Assembly (NCBI GenBank): GCA_951799445.1
Contig: OX637294.1
Location: 26,933,452-26,997,451, forward strand
Length of the DNA stretch: 64,000 bases
Source: Pseudisothecium myosuroides
Taxonomy: Eukaryota > Streptophyta > Bryopsida > Hypnales > Lembophyllaceae
Reading direction: 5' to 3'
The notes under the pieces are model-generated. The model ran no database searches and was not told the origin of the DNA. It saw only the letters and a list, made by a program, of their open reading frames with translations. The position numbers and the translations under genes are program-made. Shown here piece after piece: positions 11,383 through 23,335 of the stretch; position 1 is the first letter of the stretch, and every line of letters starts with the position of its first letter.

Positions 11383-11646
11383 ATACACTAAATAGTGAAA
11401 TTGGGTTGCCTTAACAATTAGGTTGCCTTCACTAGAGAAGTTACCTCATGATTCACTACTTGTCCAAATAGAAGCACATGGAGGCACATACAATTCTTAA
11501 AACCTGAGCCATAAACCAACGCACCAACCCATGCAACACACATGGTTCCTACATTACTGCATCCTTCCATAGTAACTGTGCATATTTATATAGTGTAGAA
11601 TGTCGAGAAATTAGTGTGGGACAACCTAATTTCACTATTTAGTATA
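11383..11646. mobile_element. MITE, same family as 2459-2715
   Basis: The left end contains CTAAATAGTGAAATTGGGTT and the inverted right end CTAAATAGTGAAATTAGGTT. About 264 bp long and non-coding. The termini match the MITE at 2459-2715 (AAATAGTGAAATTAGGCTACC). Confidence 0.75.
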
Positions 11647-11663
11647 CATTAGACTAAATAGAT

Positions 11664-11740
11664 GGCCAATTTCATTAAAATGGCGGTATTCCATTAATTT
11701 GGCACTTTTAGCAATTCAAACTGTATAGTCTAAGGGTGAT
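11664..11740. mobile_element. Solo end of the 9353-9659 MITE family
   Basis: TGGCCAATTTCATTAAAATG at 11,664 and about 75 following bases match the inverted right half of the element at 9353-9659. The second terminus is not present downstream, so this is a fragment. Confidence 0.7.
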
Positions 11741-12244
11741 TGCATGAAACACCTGTACTGTCTGGTTGCGGGTTTTTTTTGGACCACTATAACTTTTGAT
11801 TTATAGGTTCAATGCCAAAACCAAAAAAATGCTTCCTAGATGTCTTGATTGTAATTGTATCCCTTATTTTTCAGAAATTAAAAAAAATCAATTTATATTT
11901 AAAATTCAATTTTGTTAATTTGTCACACTTTGACGTTTAGGGATTTTTAGTACTATTGAGCGGTTTAAATTAATGATTTTTAGTTGAAATTTCTATGGTA
12001 TATTTCCCTAGTAGTTAGACATATTCCTGCCAAAGATCATTTAAAAATACATCATTTTATATCCTCCACAGTTGTGCAAATAGGCCTCCCTTGCGCGCGC
12101 ACTTGTGAACAATAGAAATTGTTTTGACTTCGTTTTTTTGGTCAAATCTCATCACCAAGAAGTCCTCTCAAATGGCCAATTTTTAGTTTTATTCAAAATT
12201 ATTTTTTCTATTTTCTACAAATTAAAATGTATACGAAACCCGCG

Positions 12245-12568
12245 GATATCCCTTTAAGATCATCAACCAACAAAAACTGAAACCACAATTGAAGCTCCAG
12301 AGAGCTCCAAAATACTCCAAAAAATCTCTCATACGTCGCAAATCGAAGAAACAAACTTACCGAAGTGACTTAAAAAACGAGCAACGGCAGGAAGAAACCT
12401 CCGCCCGTGAAATTCCGCAGCAAGACGCCCGTCTTAGCTCCAAAGGTGTTCAAAAACGAAAGGAAAATCCTAAATCGGAGACTCTCAGGTCTTCACTTTC
12501 CAGTGATGGAAATCTCGCTCACAATGAAAGCACACCCCAAGTCAAAAGACCAAGAATACCGACACTAC
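12245..12568 (+). repeat. Copy of the YJU2 5'-flank segment, with open frame
   Basis: This segment is the inverted paralogue of about 39,130-39,510, which lies directly upstream of YJU2. Both copies keep an open frame with matching peptides, here PKSETLRSSLSSDG and there PKSETLRSSLSREG. Several differences between the copies fall at third codon positions. The frame here runs from 12,289 to 12,603. I recognise no domain. It may be part of a coding mobile element, a duplicated upstream gene fragment, or a leader sequence that is open by chance. Confidence 0.65.
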
Positions 12569-12619
12569 AAACTGGGTATCTTGTGCAATATGCATGTAGT
12601 TGAATGTGAGAAAGAAATA

Positions 12620-12975
12620 CGGTGGAAACACCCAAAACCGTCAATATAAGCAATTCAGCATAGTTGGAGGCACCTTTTCCTAAATATAATATTTTTGTAG
12701 TATTAGCAAGTGAAAATCATGAATATTAAAAAAAAAATAGATTTTTCAAATGTGGTACGTAATTTTCTATGATTTTTCAAATTGCCGGCTCCCTAGACCA
12801 CTAAAACTATCATGTAGGTGGACCCTCAACAAAAATTTACAAAAATCAATAGTCAGCAAATCCGAGTTAAGCATTTGAAAGACACATTAACAAAAGTTTA
12901 GGGACAAATTTCATAGTACTCTAGGATACAAGAGTGGGAATAGGGACACTTTTTGGATGTTTCTACCTTAATGGA
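12620..12975 (+). repeat. Dispersed repeat R5, uninterrupted copy (empty site)
   Basis: Aligns with 31,262-31,440 joined to 37,746-37,945, that is, with the two flanks of the piggyBac element. Shared blocks include GTAGTATTAGCAAGTGAAAA on one side and GGATGTTTCTACCTTA on the other. The insertion point corresponds to CTAG at about 12,793-12,796, where the filled copy has TTAA. Confidence 0.85.
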
Positions 12976-13276
12976 ATTGATTGAAATACAAGTGGAATCA
13001 TATTAATCTAATAAGAAATGAAATTGATATGAATTTTCAAACTTGTTCGGTGCAAAAATACAAAACCATTGGTAGGTGGGGTCATAATCATCTTTAAAGG
13101 GCTCAAAATCAGTAACGCACCATCCTAATCCCATTGGATGAGTGTTTTAAAAGCACATGTTCAACATCTTGAAAGCACCTCATTTATTGGGTGAAGCTAC
13201 AACTTGTTATGACAAGCACTTATTTACAACAAAGCCCACCTAAATCAACATTTACTAAACCACATTTTTATCAACC

Positions 13277-15243
13277 TTAAACCCTAAATAGTCTCAAGGT
13301 CTTTCTTTCATTAAAAAACATTCAAAACTACCATTTCTATTGTAAAGAGCAAAATCTTTATAATTTTTTTTTTTGATATCTAATTGCAGGATCTTGTATT
13401 AGCTTATTGTATAAGTATGTGGAAGAAATTTTAGAAACTATGACTGAGTAGCTTGCAAGATATTTGCATTTAAAATGAAGAAAACAAAAATTTATGCACC
13501 TTACTTGACTAGATTTTTTGGCTTTGAATCTTTTTAACTTAAAATTCTTGCACTATTGATTTTGAATTTCTAATTTCTTATATTGAAGAGTTGATTTTAG
13601 AGTCTAGGAATTTTTATTTTTTAAAAGACTTAAATTTTGCTCATTAAAAAATTGTTAAATAGAAGTAGGTTCAAGATTGAAGGGAAAACTAAATCGTTAA
13701 TGGTTGTAAGATGGAATTGAAACACACTAATCTCAATGGTGAGATTGTTCTAGCAAGAGACCTTAACCCATCAAGGCCTAAAAACTTTTTGAGTATAGAG
13801 GTTTTCAATGAATTGTGCCACTTTGATATTTTTTGCAAATGAATGTATTTGAATTTTTTTGTTTTAACCTTATAAAAGTAAAGACTATTTTTTTTAGTAT
13901 TCATATAATTAATTGTAGAAAATATTGAGTATTGGATTTTTAAATTATAAATTTTTTGCCAGATGATCAACTTTATAGACAAAAAACGCAGCTTTGGAGG
14001 AAGAAAAATTATACGAAGATGAATAATGTTTTTTTAACCTCCCCCCTAAAAAAAATTGTATTGGAATCTAAGACAAATTTAATATTTTTTCAATTTAAAA
14101 AAATAAAAAATAAAAAACTCTCTCAAATTTGTACACATTTTCAAATAGAAGGAGTAGAAAGCTAAAATTCACGTAATTGGATCCTACAAATGTTTAAAAA
14201 ATTTATGTATGCATCATTTTTTGAAATTTAATAATTGATGTTATTAGCATATTGTTCAAAAGATCTTCAAAACATTTGGAATCATTTTAATTATTTTTTA
14301 TTTTTAATCACAACAGATTGAACCTTGTATTTTTAAAATTGCTAAAAATATAAATTGAATTTTTTTCCTCTAAACCTAGTTTGTTTGTTCAAAATAAAGA
14401 CTAGAAAATATTTTTTTCCATCCCTGCTATTCCTTTCATTGTAAAAAATTATGTCTGTTCCTTTTTTCTATTAGACTACATTTCGAAAATAAAATTTTAA
14501 GAACTTCTCACATTGAAATTTTGAAAATCAGAAAATGCAACCGAAGTATGTTAACTTGCTACACTAGAAGTCCTTAATTTACAAAATATTGAGATTTGCT
14601 TCACCCTATCAAGAATTTGTTGTTTAAAATTTGAAAAAAAAACAATGTGTCCTCTTAATCCTTGAGGGGTTAAAGCTACTCCTCAACTACATGTTGCATG
14701 AAAATTTCAAAGAAAAATATTGAAAATTTTATACTTAGTGAGTTTTCTAAAATTTCTATGTTGCCAAAATATGTTGTTTGGTCCTTTAGGAATTAAGAAT
14801 CTTTTTGTAAACCTTTTTTTTTTGAAAAATTGTGAAAATTGAGTTCATAAATGAATTCTATAAGTTATTTTTTTCAAGAAAATCCTTTGATTGTCCAAAA
14901 AACAAGATTGTGCATAATTTTTTGATAACAAATCCAAATGGAGTGAATCAAAGCTTCCCGTGTAGATAGAAATATAATCTATGAGAAAAAAAAAGGAAAA
15001 AGAAAAATATTTAAAGTTCTTGCAAGGTTTTTTTTTTGCTTACCATACAAAAATTTGGACTTATTGTGCCATAGCTATTGATCTTGAGCACCAATTGAAA
15101 TAAAAATTATATTCTCCCAAATCTCATACGTTTTTTAATCTTCATAAAAAGTTTTAGAAAACTTCAATGAATATTAAGATCGTAAGTGCTTGTCTAAAAT
15201 CCATTTTGTCTTCCAAGGTGACACTGATGGGACTTTAGAGGCT
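13277..15243 (-). mobile_element. TTAA-type element family A, inverted copy with nested insertion
   Basis: The left end TTAAACCCTAAATAGTC corresponds to the inverted right end of the copy at 7538-8474. The right end GGGACTTTAGAGGC corresponds to the inverted left end of the copy at 1371. Internal blocks align inverted: 13,320-13,760 with 8,480-7,970, and 14,810-14,990 with 7,970-7,830. It is about 1 kb longer than its relatives because of the nested element at 13,763-14,673. No coding capacity. Confidence 0.6.
13763..14673. mobile_element. Nested TTAA-flanked element B
   Basis: The left border is TTAACCCATCAAGG and the inverted right border TTAACCCCTCAAGG, 13 of 14 matching, with TTAA at each end. 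At 911 bp it is non-coding and very AT-rich. Its position inside a family A copy shows it came later. Confidence 0.6.
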
Positions 15244-15254
15244 TATGACTTACA

Positions 15255-16395
15255 TACTCTACTGGGTGGGTGATTGGCACAAAAAAAAGGATCTTATAGA
15301 TGTCTGAATTTGTTGACTAACGACATTAAGTTGTTTTGCCTTACTACAATCTTACCTTTTTGGAAATCAAATGTCCAACAATATAAAGTAGTGTTGCAGT
15401 TGATTTTGAGTATATTTACCTTAGTTAATTGTGTGACTTGGATAGCTCATATTATTATGAAAACAAAATTATTTGCATTTTGTTGGCTAGCTCTGGACTA
15501 TACGGGAGAAGACTTTGAATTGATAGAAGCTATTGCGAGGTAGTTTGAATAGGACCTTATTTAAAAAGCAAGCCAATGCTACAAAGACAAAGCCTCATGT
15601 AAGCTAGCTGCTTGTTCCTACAACGATACAATAATAAATATATTTTTATTGTATGAATTGTATGAATAAAAATAGAATTGATGTCTATTGAACTAATCTA
15701 AAAATACATTGTAATTTTAATAGATATATTTATACTATGTAGCGAAATGATGCAAACATCCTAATTTTGAAAAAAATCTTTTTAAAAATAATTCTCCCCC
15801 CTCTTGATCACCATTGATCCATTTAATACACAATATGAATACGAATACGGGTACAAAATACAAATACAAATACAAAAATCAAAAGACAGATACAAATATA
15901 ATTACAAATACAAAATACGGATATGGGTACAATAGACGGATACGGATATGGATACAGGCAATATATCCCATGTTTATTGCATGTGAATTGTTCCCTGGAA
16001 ATTACAAAAGGCGGAGGGGGGGTAGTTTTAAAAATCAAACAATGAATGTTGTTAATTTTAAAATCAAATAAATTAATACAATTGTCAATGCAACAGTCAG
16101 TGACTATGTGCCCATTGAAAGATGCAAGCAATGCATCTTTTGGGCATTAACATATATACATTACAATATTAGTTTATACAATCTGACTAGTAGAAAGTAT
16201 AATTTGTACTACTAAAAACAATTGTATAACTCACAGTTGTTATTACAATCATCCAAATTATTATTACAAAAAATAAATTGCATTCTTTTGGATTATATGA
16301 TTTCCAATTTTTTTCAATTCATATCCAAATTTTACATGTCATTGGTACAAAACCACCTTAATTTGATGTATGGCTCAATATGAATACACGTTTTG
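15255..16395. repeat. Long inverted repeat, left arm
   Basis: 15,255-15,700 and 16,170-16,395 match, in inverted order, 31,085-30,690 and 30,690-30,480. A clear landmark is TTTGATGTATGGCTCAATAT near 16,360, found as its complement near 30,485. Roughly 420 bases at 15,740-16,160 are extra in this arm and include a simple repeat. It has no recognisable coding domain. Confidence 0.75.
15836..15960. repeat. Imperfect ATACAA/ATACGG microsatellite
   Basis: Runs of ACAAAT and ACGGAT variants form a degenerate hexamer repeat inside the left arm of the long inverted repeat. It has no CRISPR-like spacing. Confidence 0.85.
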
Positions 16396-16419
16396 TAATT
16401 ATTTTTATGACTTTTTTTT

Positions 16420-16680
16420 TCTCGAAACACATGAACAATTTCCATTGATAAGGGAAACAGTACACAGAACAAGAGGGAGTACCCTCGGCGTCATTTTTTA
16501 CGTTTTCAACTACATAATCAACACTATTTTTTTTTTAAAGAGCAAGGAGGCAAGAGACACAAAGAAAGAACTAGCTAGTCAACAAAAAGGGAGTATGAAG
16601 CCAAAGCCCACACATTGGCGGGAAACAAACCACACCACCAGTCAAATCCGACTAGAAGAACTAACTAGGCTTAGTTAAAA
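16420..16680 (-). mobile_element. Probable LINE 3' end
   Basis: Read on the minus strand this ends with TTATCAATGGAAATTGTTC, then TGTTTCGAGAAAAAAAAA. A terminal A tract after TCGA(G) resembles the tail of the LINE at 3190. There is no intact domain or clear target duplication, so the call rests on the tail alone. Confidence 0.4.
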
Positions 16681-16687
16681 AAATCCA

Positions 16688-16726
16688 TCTTCGGATGACT
16701 CAGCTTCCAAGTCATCTGAAGATAGG
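16688..16726. repeat. Inverted repeat (hairpin)
   Basis: ATCTTCGGATGACT pairs with AAGTCATCTGAAGAT across about 10 bases, with a single mismatch. It lies directly beside the probable LINE end and has no T tract or gene context to suggest termination. Confidence 0.7.
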
Positions 16727-17396
16727 ATCTCTTGCCAAAAAAAGTTATGATTTTTATAGTAAGCTTGTCAGCTTGGTTAAGTTTTTGACTTCTATAAAAC
16801 TTAATTAGTAGTATATTTTTGTAGTGCTCTTCACTTAAGCATGAATATACAAAGAAACTAATGTCATTTATTTAACTCTCAAGTGCCAATTGTGTACCAT
16901 AATTTAGTTGGTGCAAAACAAAGAAATGGATTTCGAATTGTAAAAAATGATTTCTTCTAAATGATTGAAGTATCATGTCGTAACATTTAACTCTACCTTT
17001 AGTTAGCCTCTCACTAACTATTCTAGAAAATTTAAGTTTAAATCATTAGATATAAAATAAAACGTGCCTTGGTCAAATGTTCTTTTATGAACTTGGATTT
17101 TTGAAGTTTGTAAACTAAAAGGAAATTTTGATTTTTGTATATGGTATACAAAAAAAATTTACAGTTTATGAGTCCAACAATAAATTCTGTATACTTGAAA
17201 TCACAATATCCATAATTAAATGCACATTTTCAATTTTAAGAAATTAACTTTCAAAATTTTATCATAAATATAACATAATCTATTTTATAATATATACATC
17301 ATTGTTATTTGGAGTGATTGGCAAAAACTATGATATATTTTAGAATATACTAAGAAAAAATATGTAATTTTTATGCAAGCCTTCACAATTTTGATT

Positions 17397-18553
17397 TTTA
17401 TCCCTAAAGTGATTTTTATCCCTAAAGTCACAAGTCAAAAAACATTCAAAATTTCCACTTCTGTTGCTTTTTTGTAAGAAAATAGAAAAAAAAAAATTAG
17501 AATATAACCATAGGATCTTGTACCTCACTTGTCTTTATCATGCGGAAAAAATTTCATAAAATTTGATTGTAGAATTTTGAAGATATTAGCATTTAAAAGT
17601 GGGGAAAAAAGTCTTTTTGAACGTTGGTTTACAATTGGATGACTTTGACCACCATTTGTGGAAAAAATTTACACTCTGGATTTTGAATTAAAAATATTTA
17701 TATTAAAGAATTGAGTTGGAAGTCCTGAAACAAAAATTCGAAAAACACACTTGATTTTCATTCTTTAAAAAATTGTTAACTAGAAGTAGGTTCTAGATTG
17801 AGCAAAATCTAAATCATTAATAGCTTCAAGATGGAATTGAAACATAATAATCCCAATAACAAGATTGCTCTAGCAAGCAAACTTAACTTGGTGATAGAAG
17901 AAAATTTAATTGTAAGAATTGCATTTTAAAATGAATTGTGTAAGGATTTTTGTCCAAAAAGATGCTTAGATTGTCCAAAAAACAAGATTTTTTATAACTT
18001 TCTCATTACTAGTCCAATTAGAATGAATCAAAGCTTTGTTTACATGTAGACAAAATATATTTAAGGAGTAATATTTAAGGAAAAATAAGTTAAAATTTTT
18101 ATTTTGAATTTTTGTGATTTTTTTGGTACTGCCCGCTAACCCTCGTTTATGGTTGAGGGTAGCATAACTTTTGCTTTCGGGCACCAACTGAAAAAAAGTT
18201 ATATTCCCTCAAAAGATTTTTTTATCTTCAAATTTAAAAAAAAAATACTTTAAGCTAGGCTATTTGTTTATTACAGTGAGATCTCTAGATCCATGCATCC
18301 CTCAGTCACATTCTTAATACCCCTAGAAATACCTCTTTGAGGAGGGTTGTACGGACTTTGTTTTGTATCATTTCGACCAATGGTGTGAAAGATATTGAAT
18401 TTTGAAGTTTTTTTGAATTAAAAAATTAGAAAATTATTTTTACTCTTACTTTGATTGTGGCAATGACACAAGGCACGCTAGTCATGATGAAAATTGAGAC
18501 CATAGTAGCCTACCTAAAATCCATTTTGTCCTCCAAGGGGGCACAAGGACTTT
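17397..18553 (-). mobile_element. TTAA-type element family A, second inverted copy
   Basis: The termini TTATCCCTAAAGTC and, inverted, TTATCCCTAAAGTC match over 14 bases; the TTAA has decayed to TTAT. Internal blocks align with 13,330-13,770 and 14,880-14,990 in the same orientation. The first terminus and its flank are tandemly doubled (TTTTTATCCCTAAAGT twice at about 17,392-17,426). No coding capacity. Confidence 0.65.
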
Positions 18554-18952
18554 AGGGATAAATTGTTATTAAATCAAAATTTACATTTTTATTATATAAA
18601 AATATTGAATGTGCATATAATTTGAAGAAACTTGTACATAGGGTTAAAAGACATATTAAAAAAATGAATGATTAAGCATTTGGGATAGCTAGGGATACAA
18701 AGTGCTTAGACATTGGAGCTAAAGATAAATTCCATGATGACATATACAAACATCATTTTAAAGTTTAGTGTGGCCTTTTAAATGATGTGACACTCTTGCA
18801 TAATCTAACCCATGTAAGTAAGATCAAGAGGTGCAACACTTGGTGCAACACTCAGAAGGTAGAAGCGCAAGACAAACCATGACAACCATAGTGTTCTATG
18901 AGCAGGTAAGCATGACTTTTGTGGGTTGTGGCAACAATAAATTCATTTAAAA

Positions 18953-19820
18953 TATGACCACTCATAATCTTTTTAAATTAGATGGATTGGCATATAATGA
19001 TGATCCTCATACTAACTTCATTTTCCTAAGAGAATTCTACACTAAATGTTGATACTTGTAGAAAGTTGACAATTATAATTGTAAGTTGAAAAATTGTTGA
19101 CACTTGATTGAAAGATTTATGAATAGTTGACCTCTAGGTAGATTTTTTTAATCTTGTGAGTAACTATAATTATCTTGTGGGTAGTTACGCATAAAAATAT
19201 CATTAAAATTAACAAATGTAATTTGACAAATGTGTAAAAATAGGGAGATTTTTTTTTCCTCCTTCACAATCATTTCTTCTAATAATTCAAGCATCACTCT
19301 TTAGAAATAGTTTTGCCAGCCCTGACCCGACTAAATGTTGTATGATAGCAAGGTTTTTTTTGGCTTTTTAGTACTAGGTTGCACCAAAAAAAATAACTTG
19401 GCTAAAAAATGACTACAAATTGTGAAATTTGTACCAAGAAAACTTCAAGTTAAAAAAAAATCTTGGATGAAATCGCTAGATTGTGGTTGATAACAGAATT
19501 ATGGATATGTGATATGTGCTAGTGTGATATTTCCTATCTAATTTGCGGATGAATGCTGAAATTTAGAGCACCACTATAACATTTTGTATCGCTACTTTGG
19601 CACTTCATAAAAATTAAAGCCAAAAGCCCTGTAGAAGCACAACAGAAATATTACTCCGTATTTCTTTCTGCTATTGGAAGGAAAAACACGAAGGATGAAA
19701 AACGTTCGAATGGATGGACGAGACATGGACGAAACCCTAGCATGGTTCACGGAAACGAAAGGAGAAACTTTCTCTACAAGCTTCAGTTCGTCTCCCTGCT
19801 CGCCATGAACCCGATGTTCG
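18953..19820 (+). repeat. Dispersed repeat R1, copy 2
   Basis: Direct match to 891-1370, with extra sequence around 19,330-19,660. It runs up to the 5' flank of the TRF-like gene, so part of that promoter region may derive from the repeat or be its source. Confidence 0.65.
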
Positions 19821-20222
19821 CACTTGGTGTTTACGGGTGATGTTTGCAATGTGAATCTGTTCAGCTAAATTCGTTCCTAAGACTCTCAGTAACAACACTC
19901 TTTTAACACCAAGTGAGAACAGATTTGGAAGCTTGAGGTGGTACGAGCTGCGTGCATAGCTTGCGGTGGTAATGCGTGAGAATGTGAAGGTATTACGCTC
20001 CTTTGTGTAAAATTGCCATTTGCGCCGGTTTTGCAGGCGCCAAAGTTAACGGACGCCATCAACAGACCTCCGTCGCAATACTACTTTCTTAGGGTCTGCA
20101 CATCTGTCTGCACGTCACTCTCTCTCTCTTACTCCAGTTATCAGGTTCGTTTGCTGCATTTCTATTATGTTTTGGTGCAGAATAAGATGTCTTCTGGTTA
20201 AGATTCGTCTCTGTCGGGTGTC

Positions 20223-20403
20223 CGTTTCGTCACTTGGGAGTGCCGTCTGTGGTTTTGATGTTGAATTCTCTGGATTCGGCGTTTAGTTTCGAATTTGGTA
20301 TGAAGAAACAGAATACGTTTCGTCACTTGGGAGTGCCGCCTGTGGTTTTGAATTCTCTGGATCCGGCGTTTAGTTTCCAATTTGGTATGAAAGAAACAGA
20401 ATA
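20223..20403 (+). repeat. 93/88-bp tandem duplication in TRF-like 5' leader
   Basis: Copy 1 is 20,223-20,315 and copy 2 is 20,316-20,403. They differ by a 6-base deletion (GATGTT), one inserted A and a few substitutions. Each begins CGTTTCGTCACTTGGGAG. They lie about 200 bases upstream of the start codon and probably belong to the leader or a leader intron. Confidence 0.9.
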
Positions 20404-20548
20404 CGTTTTAGGTCAATCACGGAGAGACAGGTGTCTTGAAATGCGGGAATAATCGGTGGGCAGCTTGTTGGCATGAGGGCCCTAAACCCTTTTGCTGTTG
20501 AAAATGAAGGCTATTAATCCTGTTCAGTTTCACATAAACATTGTAGGC

Positions 20549-20560
20549 ATGTGCAATTGA
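20549..20560 (+). promoter_or_regulatory. Minimal upstream ORF before TRF-like start
   Basis: ATG TGC AAT TGA, a three-codon upstream frame, closes 23 bases before the main ATG at 20,584. If the transcript starts upstream, as the spacing suggests, it could lower translation of the main frame. The transcript start has not been shown. Confidence 0.4.
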
Positions 20561-20583
20561 GCTGGCGTCGGAGGAGATTAGCA

Positions 20584-21970
20584 ATGGTGCGGGATAGGAG
20601 CTCGGAAGGTGTGTCCGCAGCCTGTCGGAAGTCGGTGGATGCAGCGGAGGAGAAGCAGATAGGGGTTTGGATATGGGAGTACGTTTTAAAGTACTCATCG
20701 GATGGGAGCCTCATCAGGGAATTGACGAAGTCGCTACCTTTTCCAGAAGATGTTCCGCGGCTGAAACAGATGATACTGATTAACGAGCTCTCTCTTCAAG
20801 TTTCCAAGGATCTCGACATTCAGAAGACCCTGACTACTCTTGAAGCTCTCCAGCAGTCCTTCGAAAAACCCCATCTGGAAGAGTTAGAAGATGTGGCTCT
20901 ATCAAAGCGATTCAAGCCATCAAGTTCTATAGCGAATGGGGATGGGTCTGTATGGAAAGAACTTCGGCAGCCAACATTGGAACTGAGGGAGGAGCTGCGG
21001 AAGTTGCATAGTGAAAAAGGAGATGTTCAGAATGTCACTGGCATTAAGAGTAAATTGTCAGCTTTAACAAAAAACACTTGGGCTTTGTTTGGCCCCGTGT
21101 ATTTGGAGAGAGCGGAAGCCGCTGTCATCAATGGAAAATACAAACCACAAGGGGTTTCGATACTTCTGCCACTTACAGAGAATGTTGGTGCTGTGGACGA
21201 CAGTGGAGCCAAGACTAGAAACGAAAATTCTGTTGTGGAGATTCAAAATTCTCTCAACGTTGGCTTGAACAGGGCAATGAGGGTATGCCAAGAGTTGACC
21301 AACGGCTCCGCCGAGCTGAATAAGATGGTGAAGGATCCACTGCCTGCGCTTTTGAGGAAACCAGACGGTGGAGTCCCAGGTAAGGCTATTGTTATTCCAA
21401 ATCGGGCTTAATGATTTTTTTTAGCAGGTCACTTGGAGTCTTTCTGTTGTCCAATTTCATTATTTTGTGGTGAACGCATGCTATATTCTTCATTGATATG
21501 TAATTTGGCCCCATCTGAATTATATTATTTTCACAATTGGATCAAGGGAATTCGTCATTTCATATAAAATCGTGAATCCTTTGTCCTTTCCAGGGGTTGT
21601 AAAACGCAGTCTTCTGGATCCTCACCCATCGGCCCAAGCCGAGGGCTGGGACGAAGAAGACGAGATCGAAGACAGTGCTTCACCATTGACTCCGTCTGCA
21701 TCGAAACGTATTCGCCTGCCACCCCTTCACAGTCCCAATCGTCAGCCAGTTGCGTCTCCAGTGGCAATACACATCGCAGGTATGAAACAAAGGCGGCAGA
21801 AGAAGAAGTGGTCCGAGGAAGAGGTGGAGACTTTGAAGCGGGAGGTTCAGAAGTATGGGAAAGGCCGCTGGAAGATGATTCTACTAATGAACAAAGAGGT
21901 GCTGCAAGGACGTACTGAAGTCGACATCAAGGACAAATGGCGGAACCTCGAGAAGTATAGTCTTGTGTAG
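20584..21970 (+). CDS. TRF-like telobox MYB/SANT protein
   Basis: Two exons, 20,584-21,379 and 21,594-21,970, are joined by a phase-1 GT-AG intron and give 390 residues. A GTG lies 33 bases further upstream in frame, but the ATG is the plausible start. The C-terminal 62 residues form a single MYB/SANT repeat with Trp at 338, 358 and 381. It carries the telobox-type signature VDIKDKWRNL (375-384), the hallmark of plant proteins that bind telomeric TTTAGGG repeats. A basic stretch (KQRRQKKKW) precedes it. The N-terminal 265 residues are mostly helical and charged, with no other domain I recognise. A C-terminal SANT fits the plant TRF-like family. It is expected in the nucleus; telomere binding is inferred from the motif. 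It is convergent with the shugoshin gene. Confidence 0.85.
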
Positions 21971-23335
21971 TGATCATTTTTTGTACCTTCATGTATATAC
22001 GAACTCTTTGTATTATAGCCAGTAATTTGAGGTAGGTGTGTCAAATGCTCAACGCAAAGGCCAACATCACGGTCAATGCCTATTCTCTTCTGAAATCGGA
22101 AATGCAAACAAATTGGAGTGCCCGTTACACAGTTCGGATTTTCATTCTTGTTTACTTTTCTTTTAGATATATGTGGATTGTTGCTGTCCCTCTATTTTGG
22201 TAGCATTGGAAGGCACTTTGCATAGACTATTTGGTCCCTGAGAACCATTTAGTTCCCAGTTATTTGACTATCCATGTATCAAATGCGCTAATCAAGATAG
22301 AGAGTCTGGCTAGCAAGGTCTTTTTGAAACAGATAATCAATGTCCCATGGTCATTCCCTACACAATCCCTTCCATCCAGCGAGCGTTTGAATTAATTCCA
22401 AAGTTCACGCTCCGTCAGCATTCCCAATTATAGAGAATTAGCAGAGGTTCCAGGGGCTTTTTTGATCAGAGAATTTTTCATTTATCAAATACGAATGCTT
22501 GACTTTTTTAAAAACCCACTTTCTGGATGATGAATTTGATGAATTTGAGATAATTTGTAAAGATATAAGTAAAAATATGCAAAAATTCAAGAATGGATTC
22601 AGGCGCTGAGGGGTTGACATATGCGCAGGCTTGTAGAGGTGCAACCGACATCGAGTGCCAAAGCAACGAGAAGGTAGCGACCAGTCCGAGCAGAGCACTT
22701 ACTCTAACATAAGATAGCCCACTACGAAAAAATCTGCTGCACCACGTAATAGCCTCACCTCCCTCAAAAGCCAAGGAACAGAGAAGACAGTCTGCATATA
22801 ACTTACGAAAGAAAATGTGCTGCCCAATTTGGTACAACACTTTCAGATTTCAGTCACAGATATCCGTGGTTTACAAGAGCTGAAGATCACTGGCATCATC
22901 CTACTTCAGACACCTCGATCACCTCTGAGGTTAAATTTTAGTCCAGGTATAGCCACCCATGCGTTCCCTGTGATGCATGTTTCTGGTCGGATTACGCTTC
23001 ACGGTCAACAGATTGGCTTCAAAGTTACAGTACTAGAGAGGCTCAACATCTTTCGCTCAATACTCTCTTATGGTGCAAAATCAACAATTGCCCATTGGCA
23101 TGGCAGCCCTGACCGAAGGAGTGCGGCTTCTCGGGGAATATATATTACCATCTGTGAGTTGTAAATACGGCAATTTCAACATAGCCAAGAGTGCATACCG
23201 TATGCCGTGCTCATACACCTAGCTGCTGCTTACAGTGTCCACCACCGAAATTGCGCAGGATGCAAATTATGACGGCAGAAAGCGCACTCATGTAGGGAGG
23301 ACCATTAAAAGATAGGGAAGGAAGAAGAGCGGAAC
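21971..23335. other. Convergent intergenic region, TRF-like and shugoshin
   Basis: The 1.36 kb between the two stop codons must hold both 3' untranslated regions and polyadenylation signals. I see no further gene or transposon. The open frames here overlap in opposite strands and show no domain. Confidence 0.5.

Noticed and set aside
15836..15960. Regular short repeats that could suggest a CRISPR-like array
   Set aside because: They are a degenerate hexamer microsatellite in a plant nuclear context, with no spacers.
20551..20583. GTG as start of the TRF-like protein
   Set aside because: Eukaryotic initiation at GTG is unlikely; the in-frame ATG at 20,584 is preferred.
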